A stretch of 64,000 nucleotides of DNA from an uncultured Bacilli bacterium (GCA_934183185.1 CAKPSO010000005.1:1-64000); one strand, 5' to 3'. Shown: positions 8,557 through 16,082, counted from the stretch's first letter. A program made the numbers and translations. Notes: generated from the letters alone by a model not told the origin.

Positions 8557-9576
8557 ATGGCAGACTTAGAAAATTTAAAGTTTACTACTGTTGATTTTGA
8601 AAATAGAATTACAGATGGTAAAGAATTTAATGGAGTTGGATATCCTAATCGTATACGTTTGCGTCAAACTAGTTATGCTAACGCTTTAGAAAAACTAGCT
8701 ACTTATAGTAAAAATGTTGCTTTAGAAGCTACTGATACTAATGCTGATTCTGGATATACTATAAGTGATGTAAATATAGATAATGTTTCAATGGTTGCTC
8801 CTTCTAAACCAATTATGCTAAAGGGTGAAAAATTTAATAACATTAAGAAAAATTTAAATATCGCTCCAACTGTTCAGGAAGAAAAGAAAGAACAGGAAGA
8901 TACAACTATAGAAGTACCTACTATTGATACTGAAAAGAATGAACCAGTAGTTGAAGATAAAGAAGAGAAAAATGAAGAAGTAGTGCCTATGGTAGCAGAA
9001 ACTAGTAAACAAAGTAGTAACGATATAGCTATGGATAATAGTGAAATTGATAAAGTTTATGAACAAATCCAAAAAGAGACTGAAGAAACATTACGTGCTA
9101 AAGAAACTGCATTAAAAGCTCAAAAGAGTGTTGAAACAGTTAAATTAGAAATAAAACAAAAAATGGAAGAATCAGATGCTAAGGTATTAGAAAAGAGTAC
9201 TGAACAAGCAGAAATGCGTGCTAGAAAAGAAGCAGCATTAACAAGAAAACAAGAAATAGATCGTTCCATTATTGCAGCTTTCTCTAGTCAGAGACAGGCT
9301 TTAACATTAGCTAAAGAAAAATATCTAAAGCAACAAGAAACATCTCAAAACGAAATAAATGAACTACAAAAACAAGCAGAATTAAAAGCTCAAGAAAATA
9401 GTAATAAGATAGTTGAATTTCAAAGAACTATAGATCAAGATCGTAATGACTTAACTGAAGTGGAAAATGAAATAGCTAGAAAAGAAGCAATTCTAAAAGC
9501 TTTATCTAATCCATTAGAACTTAATAATCCTTCTGTAGTTAATGAAGAAGAAAAAACTTATAAGAAAGTTGCTTAA
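8557..9576 (+). CDS. soluble coiled-coil protein, unknown function
   Basis: A 339-residue protein with no signal or membrane segment. The first 95 residues may be folded (VDFENRITDGKEF.GVGYPNRI). Residues 105-160 are a Glu/Lys/Thr-rich linker. Residues 165-325 are almost continuous heptad-like helix rich in Glu, Lys, Gln and Ala, predicting a long coiled coil. The RBS is GAAAGGTGAT. A perfect hairpin terminator follows. I do not recognise the family; the layout suggests a structural or scaffold protein. Confidence 0.6.
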   Translation: MADLENLKFTTVDFENRITDGKEFNGVGYPNRIRLRQTSYANALEKLATYSKNVALEATDTNADSGYTISDVNIDNVSMVAPSKPIMLKGEKFNNIKKNLNIAPTVQEEKKEQEDTTIEVPTIDTEKNEPVVEDKEEKNEEVVPMVAETSKQSSNDIAMDNSEIDKVYEQIQKETEETLRAKETALKAQKSVETVKLEIKQKMEESDAKVLEKSTEQAEMRARKEAALTRKQEIDRSIIAAFSSQRQALTLAKEKYLKQQETSQNEINELQKQAELKAQENSNKIVEFQRTIDQDRNDLTEVENEIARKEAILKALSNPLELNNPSVVNEEEKTYKKVA

Positions 9577-9583
9577 TACATTA

Positions 9584-9609
9584 AAGAGTACTATTATTAG
9601 TACTCTTTT
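9584..9609 (+). terminator. terminator after the coiled-coil gene
   Basis: A perfect 10-bp inverted repeat (9584-9593 with 9598-9607) with a 4-base loop ends in TTTT. Confidence 0.85.
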
Positions 9610-9633
9610 CATATACTTTAATGGGTGAATATC

Positions 9634-10557
9634 ATGAAAAATTATATAAATTATTATTATCATTTTTATGTAACTGATATTCGCTTATGTAGAGATAAAT
9701 ATTTTTTTTCTTATAATAATGATAAATATATGTTTTGTGAATGTACTGGGATAAAGCCATATATTAATAGTATATATAAACTATCTAAACAGTTAAATTA
9801 TTATAATAAATATTATCATGAAATGGTATATAATAAAGATTATTTGCTTGTTACTACTATTCAGAATAAAGAATATGTAATGTTAAAACTTAGTAAAGTA
9901 GTGGGTGATAAAATAAGTATTTATGATATTAAGGGTAAAGATTATATAAATGTTAGTAAAGATTTTGATTTATTATTGAAGTTTCATTGGATAGATTATT
10001 GGGAAAATAAAATAGATTATTTTGAAAATATAATAATGACTAAGAAGTCAGAATATTATATTTATTTAGATAGTTTCTATTATTATGTTGGATTAGCAGA
10101 GAATGCAGTTATATATATAAAAGAAGCTATAACTAATATAGAGGAAAATTATAGTAATGATTTTGTTGCTTCACATAGAAGGTTTACTACTGATATGTCA
10201 TTAATTGATTTTTATAATCCAATATTATTGATAATAGATCATCGTAGTAGAGATGTAGCTGAATTTTTAAAGTATTCGTTTTTAAATAATGATTATGATA
10301 TTAATACTATTAGAGAGTATCTTAAAAAATATAATTTAACTAGGCTAGGGGCTCATTTATTATTTGGTAGACTATTATTCCCAAGCTTTTATTTCGATTG
10401 CTTAGAGGGTATAATAAATGGTAAAAAGAGTAATACTATTTATATGTTAGAAACTAGTATTAAAAATTATAATATGTTTTTAAATGATATATTTGAAATA
10501 TTGAGTAGTTGGTTTCAGATGCAAGAAATAAGCTGGCTTAAAATAAAAAAAATGTAA
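9634..10557 (+). CDS. YutH/CotS-like spore coat protein
   Basis: A 307-residue Tyr/Asn-rich protein starting at the ATG at 9634 (GGGTGA upstream at 9623-9628). The fold pattern is that of CotS-family proteins related to aminoglycoside phosphotransferases. The motif HRRFTTDMSLIDFYNP...IIDHRSRDVAEFLKY near residues 181-215 resembles the YutH 'DH.SRD.AE' block. CotS-type proteins lie in the spore coat; kinase activity is unproven. The adjacent yutI homologue and upstream yunB/yutD fit the yut neighbourhood of Bacillus. A second member of the superfamily is at 19071. It ends base-to-base with the convergent NifU-like gene. Confidence 0.72.
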   Translation: MKNYINYYYHFYVTDIRLCRDKYFFSYNNDKYMFCECTGIKPYINSIYKLSKQLNYYNKYYHEMVYNKDYLLVTTIQNKEYVMLKLSKVVGDKISIYDIKGKDYINVSKDFDLLLKFHWIDYWENKIDYFENIIMTKKSEYYIYLDSFYYYVGLAENAVIYIKEAITNIEENYSNDFVASHRRFTTDMSLIDFYNPILLIIDHRSRDVAEFLKYSFLNNDYDINTIREYLKKYNLTRLGAHLLFGRLLFPSFYFDCLEGIINGKKSNTIYMLETSIKNYNMFLNDIFEILSSWFQMQEISWLKIKKM

Positions 10558-10574
10558 CTATTCAATTACATTTT
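10549..10574. terminator. bidirectional terminator at two abutting convergent stops
   Basis: A 9-bp inverted repeat (10549-10557 with 10566-10574), with A-rich left and T-rich right sides, spans the two adjoining stop codons. It is the second clear case in the window of a terminator built from coding ends. Confidence 0.65.
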
Positions 10575-10797
10575 CTACACTCTTAATTTCTGGTATTTCA
10601 CTCATTAATGATAATTCTATGCCTTCTTTTAAAGTAGAGTCAATCATAGGACATCCCTGGCAGTGTCCAAGTAATTTTACGTATACTATACCATCTTTAT
10701 ATTCAATAAATTCAATGTCACCACCATCATTTATTAAAAATGGTCTTATTTTATCAATTATTTCATTGATTTTTTTTACTATTTCTTCGTCTTTCAT
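10558..10797 (-). CDS. yutI: NifU C-terminal-domain protein (YutI/NfuA-like)
   Basis: A 79-residue protein consisting only of the NifU C-terminal domain, a scaffold or carrier for iron-sulfur clusters. The cluster-binding motif is C46-x2-C49 in GHCQGCPMIDSTL. The ATG at 10797 follows AGGTGAT; an upstream GTG lies inside that site. In Bacillus yutI neighbours yutH, and the same pairing appears here in convergent form. Confidence 0.88.
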   Translation of the reverse strand: MKDEEIVKKINEIIDKIRPFLINDGGDIEFIEYKDGIVYVKLLGHCQGCPMIDSTLKEGIELSLMSEIPEIKSVENVIE

Positions 10798-10854
10798 TTT
10801 TATCACCTGTATACATTATATGATAAATGCTATGTAAATGCAATTTCTATTCTA

Positions 10855-10883
10855 TTGATTTTGACAAATATGTTTGGTATAAT
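10855..10883 (+). promoter_or_regulatory. sigma-A promoter for the S1-domain gene
   Basis: TTGATT (10855-10860) and TATAAT (10878-10883) are separated by 17 bases. Transcription would start only about a dozen bases before the RBS, which shows that the open frame upstream of 10903 is not translated. Confidence 0.65.
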
Positions 10884-10902
10884 TAACACCAAGAAGGCGA
10901 TA

Positions 10903-11265
10903 ATGATGTTGAAATACAAAAAGGGTAAGATAGTAACAGGATGTGTTACTGGTATTGAGAAATATGGAATATTTGTAGGCTTAGATGAATTTTATAGTGG
11001 ACTTATTCATATTTCAGAGATTTCTGATGGATTTGTGAGAGATATTAATGACTATGTTAATGTTGGGGAAACAATAAAAGTTAAGATTCTAGATACAGAT
11101 GATGATCATTATCATGTTAAATTGAGTATTCGTAATATTAAGTATCGTATTTGTAATAAAAAAAGAAATAAAATAGTAGAAATTGGGAGTGGATTTGAGC
11201 CACTAAAAAATCATCTTGATGGGTGGATATCTATGAAAATTGATGAAAATTCAAAAAATGAATAA
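10903..11265 (+). CDS. S1-domain RNA-binding protein (YugI/CvfD-like)
   Basis: A 120-residue protein whose first 75 residues form an S1 RNA-binding domain (G.IVTGCVTGIEKYGIFVGLDEFYSGLIHISEIS). A short basic and polar tail follows. Small S1 proteins of this kind (YugI/GSP13 in Bacillus, CvfD) associate with ribosomes or RNA and act in post-transcriptional control. The start is ATG at 10903 or 10906 after AAGAAGG (10891-10897). It is a monocistronic gene with its own promoter, just ahead of the tRNA array. Confidence 0.85.
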   Translation: MMLKYKKGKIVTGCVTGIEKYGIFVGLDEFYSGLIHISEISDGFVRDINDYVNVGETIKVKILDTDDDHYHVKLSIRNIKYRICNKKRNKIVEIGSGFEPLKNHLDGWISMKIDENSKNE

Positions 11266-11292
11266 AAAAATTTATTTTTCTAATTATTTATA

Positions 11293-11321
11293 TTGACAAA
11301 TATTTTTATAAATGTTATATT
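11293..11321 (+). promoter_or_regulatory. strong promoter of the tRNA array
   Basis: A perfect TTGACA (11293-11298) and TATATT (11316-11321) with 17-base spacing lie 25 bases before the first tRNA. Confidence 0.75.
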
Positions 11322-11346
11322 TGATAACGTCAAGTGATTAGTTCAT

Positions 11347-11423
11347 GGGCGATTAGCTCAGTTGGTTAGAGCACCTGCCTTACAAGCAGGGGGTCACAGG
11401 TTCGAGTCCTGTATCGCCCACCA
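11347..11423 (+). tRNA. tRNA-Val(TAC)
   Basis: The cloverleaf is complete: GGGCGAT pairs with ATCGCCC, the anticodon loop is CTTACAA and CCA is encoded. It is the first of twelve tRNAs in one array. Confidence 0.97.
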
Positions 11424-11436
11424 TTTTTATATTTAT

Positions 11437-11512
11437 GCCGAAATAGCTCAATTGGTAGAGCAATTGATTTGTAATCAATAGGTTACGGGTTCGATTCCTG
11501 TTTTCGGCACCA
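11437..11512 (+). tRNA. tRNA-Thr(TGT)
   Basis: The acceptor GCCGAAA pairs with TTTCGGC, the anticodon loop is TTTGTAA and CCA is encoded. This tRNA can read all ACN-type A/G-ending codons, which matters for the degenerate tRNA-Thr(CGT) at 58930. Confidence 0.97.
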
Positions 11513-11519
11513 TTATTTT

Positions 11520-11603
11520 GGAGAGGTAGCGAAGTGGCTAAACGCGGCAGACTGTAAATCTGTTCCTAACGGTTCGATGGTTCGAATCCATCTCTCTCCA
11601 CCA
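11520..11603 (+). tRNA. tRNA-Tyr(GTA)
   Basis: A long variable arm, the anticodon loop CTGTAAA and an encoded CCA define it. The acceptor is GGAGAGG with TCTCTCC. Confidence 0.97.
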
Positions 11604-11609
11604 CTAGAT

Positions 11610-11684
11610 TGCCTCGTAGCCAAGTGGTAAGGCATCAGACTTTGACTCTGACATGCGCTAGTTCGAATCTAGCCGAGGCAGCCA
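11610..11684 (+). tRNA. tRNA-Gln(TTG)
   Basis: The acceptor TGCCTCG pairs with CGAGGCA, the discriminator is G, the anticodon loop is CTTTGAC and CCA is encoded. Confidence 0.97.
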
Positions 11685-11700
11685 TTTAAAAATATTATAC

Positions 11701-11776
11701 GCTTCGTTAGCTCAGTCGGTAGAGCATTTGACTTTTAATCAAAGGGTCTGGAGTTCGAATCTCCAACGAGGCACCA
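11701..11776 (+). tRNA. tRNA-Lys(TTT)
   Basis: The acceptor GCTTCGT pairs with ACGAGGC (one G-T), the anticodon loop is CTTTTAA and CCA is encoded. Confidence 0.97.
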
Positions 11777-11784
11777 TATTTTGT

Positions 11785-11873
11785 GCCTGAGTGGCGGAAT
11801 TGGTAGACGCACAGGACTTAAAATCCTGCGAGCTTCAACACTCGTGCCGGTTCAAGTCCGGCCTTAGGCACCA
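11785..11873 (+). tRNA. tRNA-Leu(TAA)
   Basis: Class II tRNA with a long variable arm, the anticodon loop CTTAAAA and CCA encoded; the acceptor is GCCTGAG with CTTAGGC. Confidence 0.97.
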
Positions 11874-11876
11874 TAC

Positions 11877-11969
11877 GGAGGAATACCCAAGTCTGGTTGA
11901 AGGGACCGGTCTTGAAAACCGGGAGGTCGTGCAAGCGGCGCAGGGGTTCGAATCCCTTTTCCTCCGCCA
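11877..11969 (+). tRNA. tRNA-Ser(TGA)
   Basis: Class II tRNA with a long variable arm, anticodon loop CTTGAAA, acceptor GGAGGAA with TTCCTCC, discriminator G and encoded CCA. Confidence 0.97.
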
Positions 11970-11977
11970 TCTGATAT

Positions 11978-12054
11978 CGCGGGATAGAGCAGTCTGGTAG
12001 CTCGTTGGGCTCATAACCCAGAGGTCATAGGTTCAAATCCTATTCCCGCAACCA
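11978..12054 (+). tRNA. initiator tRNA-fMet(CAT)
   Basis: The first base pair is a C1-A72 mismatch (CGCGGGA against TCCCGCA) and the anticodon stem carries three consecutive G-C pairs (GGG/CCC). Both are initiator hallmarks. The anticodon loop is CTCATAA. Confidence 0.96.
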
Positions 12055-12058
12055 ATGT

Positions 12059-12134
12059 GGTCTCGTAGTGCAGGGGTTAACACGTCTGCCTGTCACGCAG
12101 AAGATCGCGGGTTCAATTCCCGTCGAGACCGCCA
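12059..12134 (+). tRNA. tRNA-Asp(GTC)
   Basis: The acceptor GGTCTCG pairs with CGAGACC, the discriminator is G, the anticodon loop is CTGTCAC and CCA is encoded. Confidence 0.97.
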
Positions 12135-12137
12135 TAT

Positions 12138-12213
12138 GGCTTCATAGCTCAGTCGGTAGAGCAAAGGACTGAAAATCCTTGTGTCACTGGTTCGATTCCA
12201 GTTGAAGCCACCA
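12138..12213 (+). tRNA. tRNA-Phe(GAA)
   Basis: The acceptor GGCTTCA pairs with TGAAGCC, the anticodon loop is CTGAAAA and CCA is encoded. Confidence 0.97.
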
Positions 12214-12244
12214 TTATAATTTTGAAACGTATAAGTTCGAAGCT

Positions 12245-12321
12245 GCGCTCGTAGCTCAGCTGGATAGAGTGTTTGGCTACGAACCAAAAGGTCAGGGGTT
12301 CGAATCCCTTCGAGCGCACCA
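12245..12321 (+). tRNA. tRNA-Arg(ACG)
   Basis: The acceptor GCGCTCG pairs with CGAGCGC, the anticodon loop is CTACGAA (A34 expected to be edited to inosine) and CCA is encoded. Confidence 0.97.
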
Positions 12322-12322
12322 T

Positions 12323-12399
12323 CGAGATGTGGCTCAACTTGGTAGAGCACGTGGTTTGGGACCATGGGGTTGCAGGTTCAAATCCTGTCATCTCGACCA
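12323..12399 (+). tRNA. tRNA-Pro(TGG)
   Basis: The acceptor CGAGATG pairs with CATCTCG, the anticodon loop is TTTGGGA and CCA is encoded. It is the last tRNA of the array, one base after tRNA-Arg. Confidence 0.97.
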
Positions 12400-12410
12400 T
12401 TGAATATTAA

Positions 12411-12436
12411 AAGTCTTGAATTTCAAGGCTTTTTTT
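12411..12436 (+). terminator. terminator of the tRNA array
   Basis: A 9-bp stem (12411-12419 with 12423-12431, one G-T pair) is followed by seven T residues, 11 bases after tRNA-Pro. Confidence 0.85.
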
Positions 12437-12445
12437 CTGCTATAA

Positions 12446-12534
12446 AATGTTAATTTGTTTTCAAAAATTTAACGCGTTATTTAAATATGTTAAAAAAATC
12501 AAAAAAATTTAACATGTTTCTTGTATATGTTAAA
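12446..12534. promoter_or_regulatory. cluster of TTAACATGTT-like half-sites upstream of fic
   Basis: The short leader before the Fic gene carries five related sites in alternating orientation: AAATGTTAAT (12446), TTTAACGCGTTA (12468), ATATGTTAAA (12485), TTTAACATGTTT (12508) and ATATGTTAAAT (12525). The 12468 site is palindromic. Their density ahead of one gene suggests an operator array, perhaps bound by the helix-turn-helix end of the Fic protein. The binding protein is not known. Confidence 0.5.
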
Positions 12535-12570
12535 TAATAGGTGTAATATTATATATGAGGAGATGAAAAT

Positions 12571-13626
12571 ATGAAGTTATTACCATTTAAAGATTATGAT
12601 TTAAAAACTCCTAGAATACTTGAGGCATTGAATGATGCGTCTAGATCACTTGCAGAATTGAAAGGATTTGCTAATTCAATTCCAAATCAACATATATTGA
12701 TTAATGCAATAACTATTAATGAAGCTAAGGATAGTAGTGCTATAGAAAACATTGTTACTACACATGATAGTATTTATAAAGTATTAACAGAAAGTGGATT
12801 CAAAGAAGATGCCGCAAAAGAGGTAGTGGATTACAGAAGTGCTATTTGGCGTGGCTATGAAATTATTAGTGAAAAGGGCTTTATTTCTACTAATATTTTG
12901 TTGGAACTTCAGGCGATGATTGAGCCCAACAAAACTGGTATAAGAAGGACACCTGGTACTAATTTAGTCAATAGTGCTACTGGAGAAATTATTTATACAC
13001 CGCCACAAACAGAAAATGAGATAAGAGACTTGCTTAAAAATTTAGAAGATTATATAAATGATTTTGATGATGATGTAGATCCATTGATTAAAATGGCTTT
13101 AATACATTACCAATTTGAAAGTATTCATCCATTTTATGATGGAAATGGTAGAACTGGAAGAATATTGAATATTTTATATTTAGTGTTAAATAACTTATTA
13201 GATAGTCCGATTCTTTATTTAAGTAATTATATAAATAAAAATAAAAGTGATTACTATAGACTATTTACTGAATTTAGAGAAAAAAATAATTATGAAGACT
13301 GGATTATATACATCTTAAAAGGGATAGAAGAAACTTCTAAAAATACAGTTGAGTTAATTAAGCAAGTACAGCTTGAAATGGAATCTTATAAGAAAGAGTT
13401 TATAGATAAACTACCAAAAATATATTCTGATAAATTACTTGATTCTTTATTTTTTGAAGTTTATACAAGAATAAACTATATAGAGGATAGATGTAATGTT
13501 ACAAGACAAACTGCAGTTACATATTTAAATCAACTAGTTGATGTGGGATTACTTGAGTATGAAAAAGTTGGGAGAGAGAGTATTTATAAAAATACGCGTT
13601 TAATTGACTTAGTTAGGAAATTTTAA
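12571..13626 (+). CDS. Fic-domain AMP-transferase with C-terminal helix-turn-helix
   Basis: A 351-residue Fic protein. Enzymes of this family transfer AMP, or another nucleotide moiety, to a hydroxyl side chain of target proteins. The catalytic loop HPFYDGNGRTGR begins near residue 186 with the catalytic His and the anion-binding G-N-G-R. An N-terminal inhibitory helix of class II type is present as SSAIEN at residues 55-60, matching (S/T)xxxE(G/N). The last 60 residues look like a winged helix (RCNVTRQTAVTYLNQLVDVGLLEYE), giving a possible DNA-binding part. An RBS (AGGAGATG) precedes the ATG. No separate antitoxin gene is seen. It is flanked by terminators on both sides. Confidence 0.93.
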   Translation: MKLLPFKDYDLKTPRILEALNDASRSLAELKGFANSIPNQHILINAITINEAKDSSAIENIVTTHDSIYKVLTESGFKEDAAKEVVDYRSAIWRGYEIISEKGFISTNILLELQAMIEPNKTGIRRTPGTNLVNSATGEIIYTPPQTENEIRDLLKNLEDYINDFDDDVDPLIKMALIHYQFESIHPFYDGNGRTGRILNILYLVLNNLLDSPILYLSNYINKNKSDYYRLFTEFREKNNYEDWIIYILKGIEETSKNTVELIKQVQLEMESYKKEFIDKLPKIYSDKLLDSLFFEVYTRINYIEDRCNVTRQTAVTYLNQLVDVGLLEYEKVGRESIYKNTRLIDLVRKF

Positions 13627-13641
13627 AATATTTTTTGATAT

Positions 13642-13677
13642 TAGCTTAATAAAAGTATCATTTTATTAAGCTATTTT
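13642..13677 (+). terminator. terminator after fic
   Basis: A perfect 13-bp inverted repeat (13642-13654 with 13661-13673), with a 6-base loop, ends in TTTT. Confidence 0.9.
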
Positions 13678-13708
13678 ACTTCTATTTACAAAAAGTTAAC
13701 CTTTATTC

Positions 13709-13738
13709 TTGATGTTTAGTATTATTTTGTGGTAGAAT
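13709..13738 (+). promoter_or_regulatory. putative promoter of the surface-protein genes
   Basis: TTGATG (13709-13714) and TAGAAT (13733-13738) with an 18-base spacer lie 29 bases upstream of the start codon. Confidence 0.45.
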
Positions 13739-13766
13739 TAATTTAGAAAAAATAGAGAGTAGGGGT

Positions 13767-15656
13767 ATGATGAAAAATTCACAGTATTCTAAGAAAATAC
13801 TCTTGTTATCAATAAGTATAATAGTACTTTTAGTAATAGCTTTAGGAAGTACATATGCTATATTTACTTATACTAAATTAGGAACTACAGATAATACGAT
13901 AACTACAGGTACATTAAAGTTCTTATATACAGAAAATAGTACCGGTGGAACAGGAATAAATATAAGTGAGGCAGAGCCAATATCAGATACCCAAGGAAAA
14001 GAATTGGTAGGAGATAAGAATGTATTTGATTTCAAGGTAACAGGTACTAATACTAGTAATAGTGATTTACCATATGGAATAACTCTAAAAAAGAAAAATG
14101 ATTCTACTTTAGTAGATGAAGGAGTAAAAGTATATTTAACTGAAGTAGCAGGAAATAGTGAAACAGTATTAATTGGACCAACTCTATATAGTGAATTAAC
14201 TCAGTCAGTACAGAGTAGTGATAATGAAAAGGTAGTATATGTTAATAAAGTAGCAGCTAATACTAAGAGTTATGAAAAGAGTTTTAGATTAAGAATATGG
14301 ATAGATGAAAATTTAGATTTTTCTAGTGGTAATTATAATAATAAAACATTTACAGCGACAGTAAATGTATACTCTAATGATAAAGTTAAAGAAGAAAAAA
14401 TTGTATACAAAGAATCAATATTAAATGGAACAGATCCAGTATTAAAGGATAATTTAGTACCAATAAAAATAGCCAGTGATGGAACAGTAACAAAAGCAGA
14501 CTTATATCAGGAATGGTATAATTATGAAAATAAAGAATGGGCCAATGCCGTAATACTAAAAGATGAAACAAAAACATATAATAATGGAGAAACAATACCA
14601 GAATCAAATATTGAATCATACTTTGTATGGATACCTAGATATAAGTACCAAATATTTGATGAAGGAAATTATACAGGATTAACTAGTATCGAAAACAAAG
14701 TTCAAACAATAAATGTAGTATTTGAGAATAAAGATACAACTCCATCAAATGGAACTACTAAAGGTACATGGTTAACACATCCAGCATTTACTAGCTTTGA
14801 TTCAAATGGTTTCTGGGTAGGAAAGTTTGAAACTGGATATGATGGGGCTACAAGTACTAGTGCAGCTCAAGTAAATAGTGTAGATACAAGCAAAATAATA
14901 ATAAAGCCTAATGTATATTCATGGAGAAATATAAATGTAGGGAATATATTTAAAAATAGTTATGATTATCAAAGAAGTTTAGATAGTCATATGATAAAGA
15001 ATACCGAGTGGGGAGCTGTAGCATACCTTCAACATTCAATATATGGTAGTCAAGCTAGTGTAAGATTAAATAATAATAGTGCTTTTATTACAGGATATAT
15101 GGGTACTGAAGAACCAACCAAAGGGTACAGTTCATCAAGTATAGATGGTAATAGATATGAATCAACATCATTAGGAAAAGATGGAACATATACTGTAAAT
15201 TATTTAAATAGTAAATCAACTGTAGCATCAACTACAGGAAACAAAAGTGGAATCTATGATATGTCCGGAGGAGCCTGGGAATGTGTAGCAGGCTATACAA
15301 CTGGATCAACAACAGTAGGTGGAAGTAGTGGAATAGCTAGTTTATATTCCAACTTCTTTACTAATAGTACTTATACAAAATATTGGGATAAGTATACATC
15401 AACTACTAATACACAGTATAATAATAGAATTTTAGGAGATGCAACTGGAGAGATGGGACCATTTGGAAATGAAAAAGATCCAGATAATAGTTCTAGACAA
15501 AAATCAAGTTGGTATGGAGATTTCGCTAACTTTGCTAATTCTTCTAATCCTTGGTTCCTACGCGGGGGCAATTGGAGCAGTGGCACTGCTTCTGGCGCCT
15601 TTGCATTCAGCAGCTTTTCAGGCACTACGAGCTCGCGTACAAGTCTTTCCGTGTAG
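13767..15656 (+). CDS. membrane-anchored surface protein: TasA/camelysin-like domain plus C-type-lectin-fold (FGE-like) domain, 3' end frameshifted
   Basis: A 629-residue secreted or anchored protein. A hydrophobic segment (about residues 8-33) is followed by STYAIFTYTKLGTTDN, the opening of a TasA/camelysin-like beta domain (to about 210) shared with the next two genes. The remainder resembles the formylglycine-enzyme/C-type-lectin fold: FVWIPRYKY, FWVGKFETGYDG, NTEWGAVAYL, SGIYDMSGGAWE and finally WFLRGGNWSSGT. Such domains are typical targets of diversity-generating retroelements, with the variable part at the C-terminus. Here the last codons are shifted: the usual ending SFRVVLAP is present at 15644-15667 in another frame, while the gene's own frame stops at 15654-15656. 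The 3' end is far richer in G+C than the rest. Start ATG 13767 or 13770. Confidence 0.75.
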   Translation: MMKNSQYSKKILLLSISIIVLLVIALGSTYAIFTYTKLGTTDNTITTGTLKFLYTENSTGGTGINISEAEPISDTQGKELVGDKNVFDFKVTGTNTSNSDLPYGITLKKKNDSTLVDEGVKVYLTEVAGNSETVLIGPTLYSELTQSVQSSDNEKVVYVNKVAANTKSYEKSFRLRIWIDENLDFSSGNYNNKTFTATVNVYSNDKVKEEKIVYKESILNGTDPVLKDNLVPIKIASDGTVTKADLYQEWYNYENKEWANAVILKDETKTYNNGETIPESNIESYFVWIPRYKYQIFDEGNYTGLTSIENKVQTINVVFENKDTTPSNGTTKGTWLTHPAFTSFDSNGFWVGKFETGYDGATSTSAAQVNSVDTSKIIIKPNVYSWRNINVGNIFKNSYDYQRSLDSHMIKNTEWGAVAYLQHSIYGSQASVRLNNNSAFITGYMGTEEPTKGYSSSSIDGNRYESTSLGKDGTYTVNYLNSKSTVASTTGNKSGIYDMSGGAWECVAGYTTGSTTVGGSSGIASLYSNFFTNSTYTKYWDKYTSTTNTQYNNRILGDATGEMGPFGNEKDPDNSSRQKSSWYGDFANFANSSNPWFLRGGNWSSGTASGAFAFSSFSGTTSSRTSLSV

Positions 15657-15683
15657 TGCTTGCTCCTTAGGCACCGAAGGTGC
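15522..15683 (+). other. GC-rich 3' segment resembling a DGR variable region, with trailing hairpin
   Basis: By hand count 79 of 140 bases (15561-15700) are G or C, in a gene and window that are otherwise strongly A+T-rich. The segment encodes the end of a C-type-lectin-like fold, is similar to the decayed copy at 15881-16028, and is followed by a small hairpin (15671-15675 with 15679-15683, loop GAA). These are features expected of a variable region of a diversity-generating retroelement. No reverse transcriptase gene or clean template repeat is in the window, so this is a suggestion only. Confidence 0.35.
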
Positions 15684-15880
15684 TGTTAACCCTCGCGTAA
15701 ACAGGAATTGGAGAAAAGTATAAATCATTAAATTAAATAAAACTATTGATATATGAGGCTATAGCTTTTCTCTTTTTATGAAAAGATGTGGCCAAATTAT
15801 GACGTTTGTATGTTTGAAATATACATAGTACAAATGTAGGAATATGGTTATAACAACTCAATTTTCTTTGTTAGTGTTAC

Positions 15881-16028
15881 TTGCTCACTTTGCTAATTCT
15901 TCTAACCATTGGTTCCTACACGGGGCAATTGGAACAATGGTACTGAATCTTGTGTATTTGCATTTAACTGCTTTTTAGACACTACGTACATGGTCAATTC
16001 TTTTCGTATAGTCCTAACACCAACTGTA
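15881..16028 (+). pseudogene. decayed second copy of the lectin-domain 3' end
   Basis: This stretch within the 15671-16082 gene-free interval matches 15522-15667 over about 145 bases. Allowing one missing G in the G-run near 15924, it reads NSSNHWFLHG..NWNNGTES and, in the same restored frame, continues to NSFRIVLTP and a TAA at 16026-16028. Upstream of 15880 there is no recognisable remainder of the gene. About half of the substitutions against the first copy fall at A in this copy, the rest mostly being T/C transitions. It is either a relic of a sibling gene or a degenerate template repeat. The rest of 15684-15880 shows nothing identifiable. Confidence 0.6.
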
Positions 16029-16082
16029 TAAAAAAGAAATCTGTCTTTAGTTAAAATATGATTAATAAATAGGAGAAAAATT

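Noticed and set aside
11347..12399. rRNA operon expected near a twelve-tRNA array
   Set aside because: No rRNA-like sequence is present on either side; the array has its own promoter and terminator.
12093..12400. Long open frames antisense to the tRNA array
   Set aside because: They run through tRNA-Asp, Phe, Arg and Pro and are by-products of GC-rich tRNA sequence; they lack an RBS.
12571..13626. Fic gene as part of a Fic/antitoxin pair
   Set aside because: No second small gene is next to it; the inhibitory helix motif is within the Fic protein itself.
15439..15723. Overlapping frame across the GC-rich 3' end as a separate gene
   Set aside because: It has no RBS and its composition simply mirrors the GC-rich segment in another frame; only the short SFRVVLAP stretch is meaningful.
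15881..16028. A clean template repeat for the lectin-domain variable region
   Set aside because: Many differences are at T or C rather than A, and a G is missing in the G-run, so it does not meet the adenine-only rule; kept only as a decayed copy.
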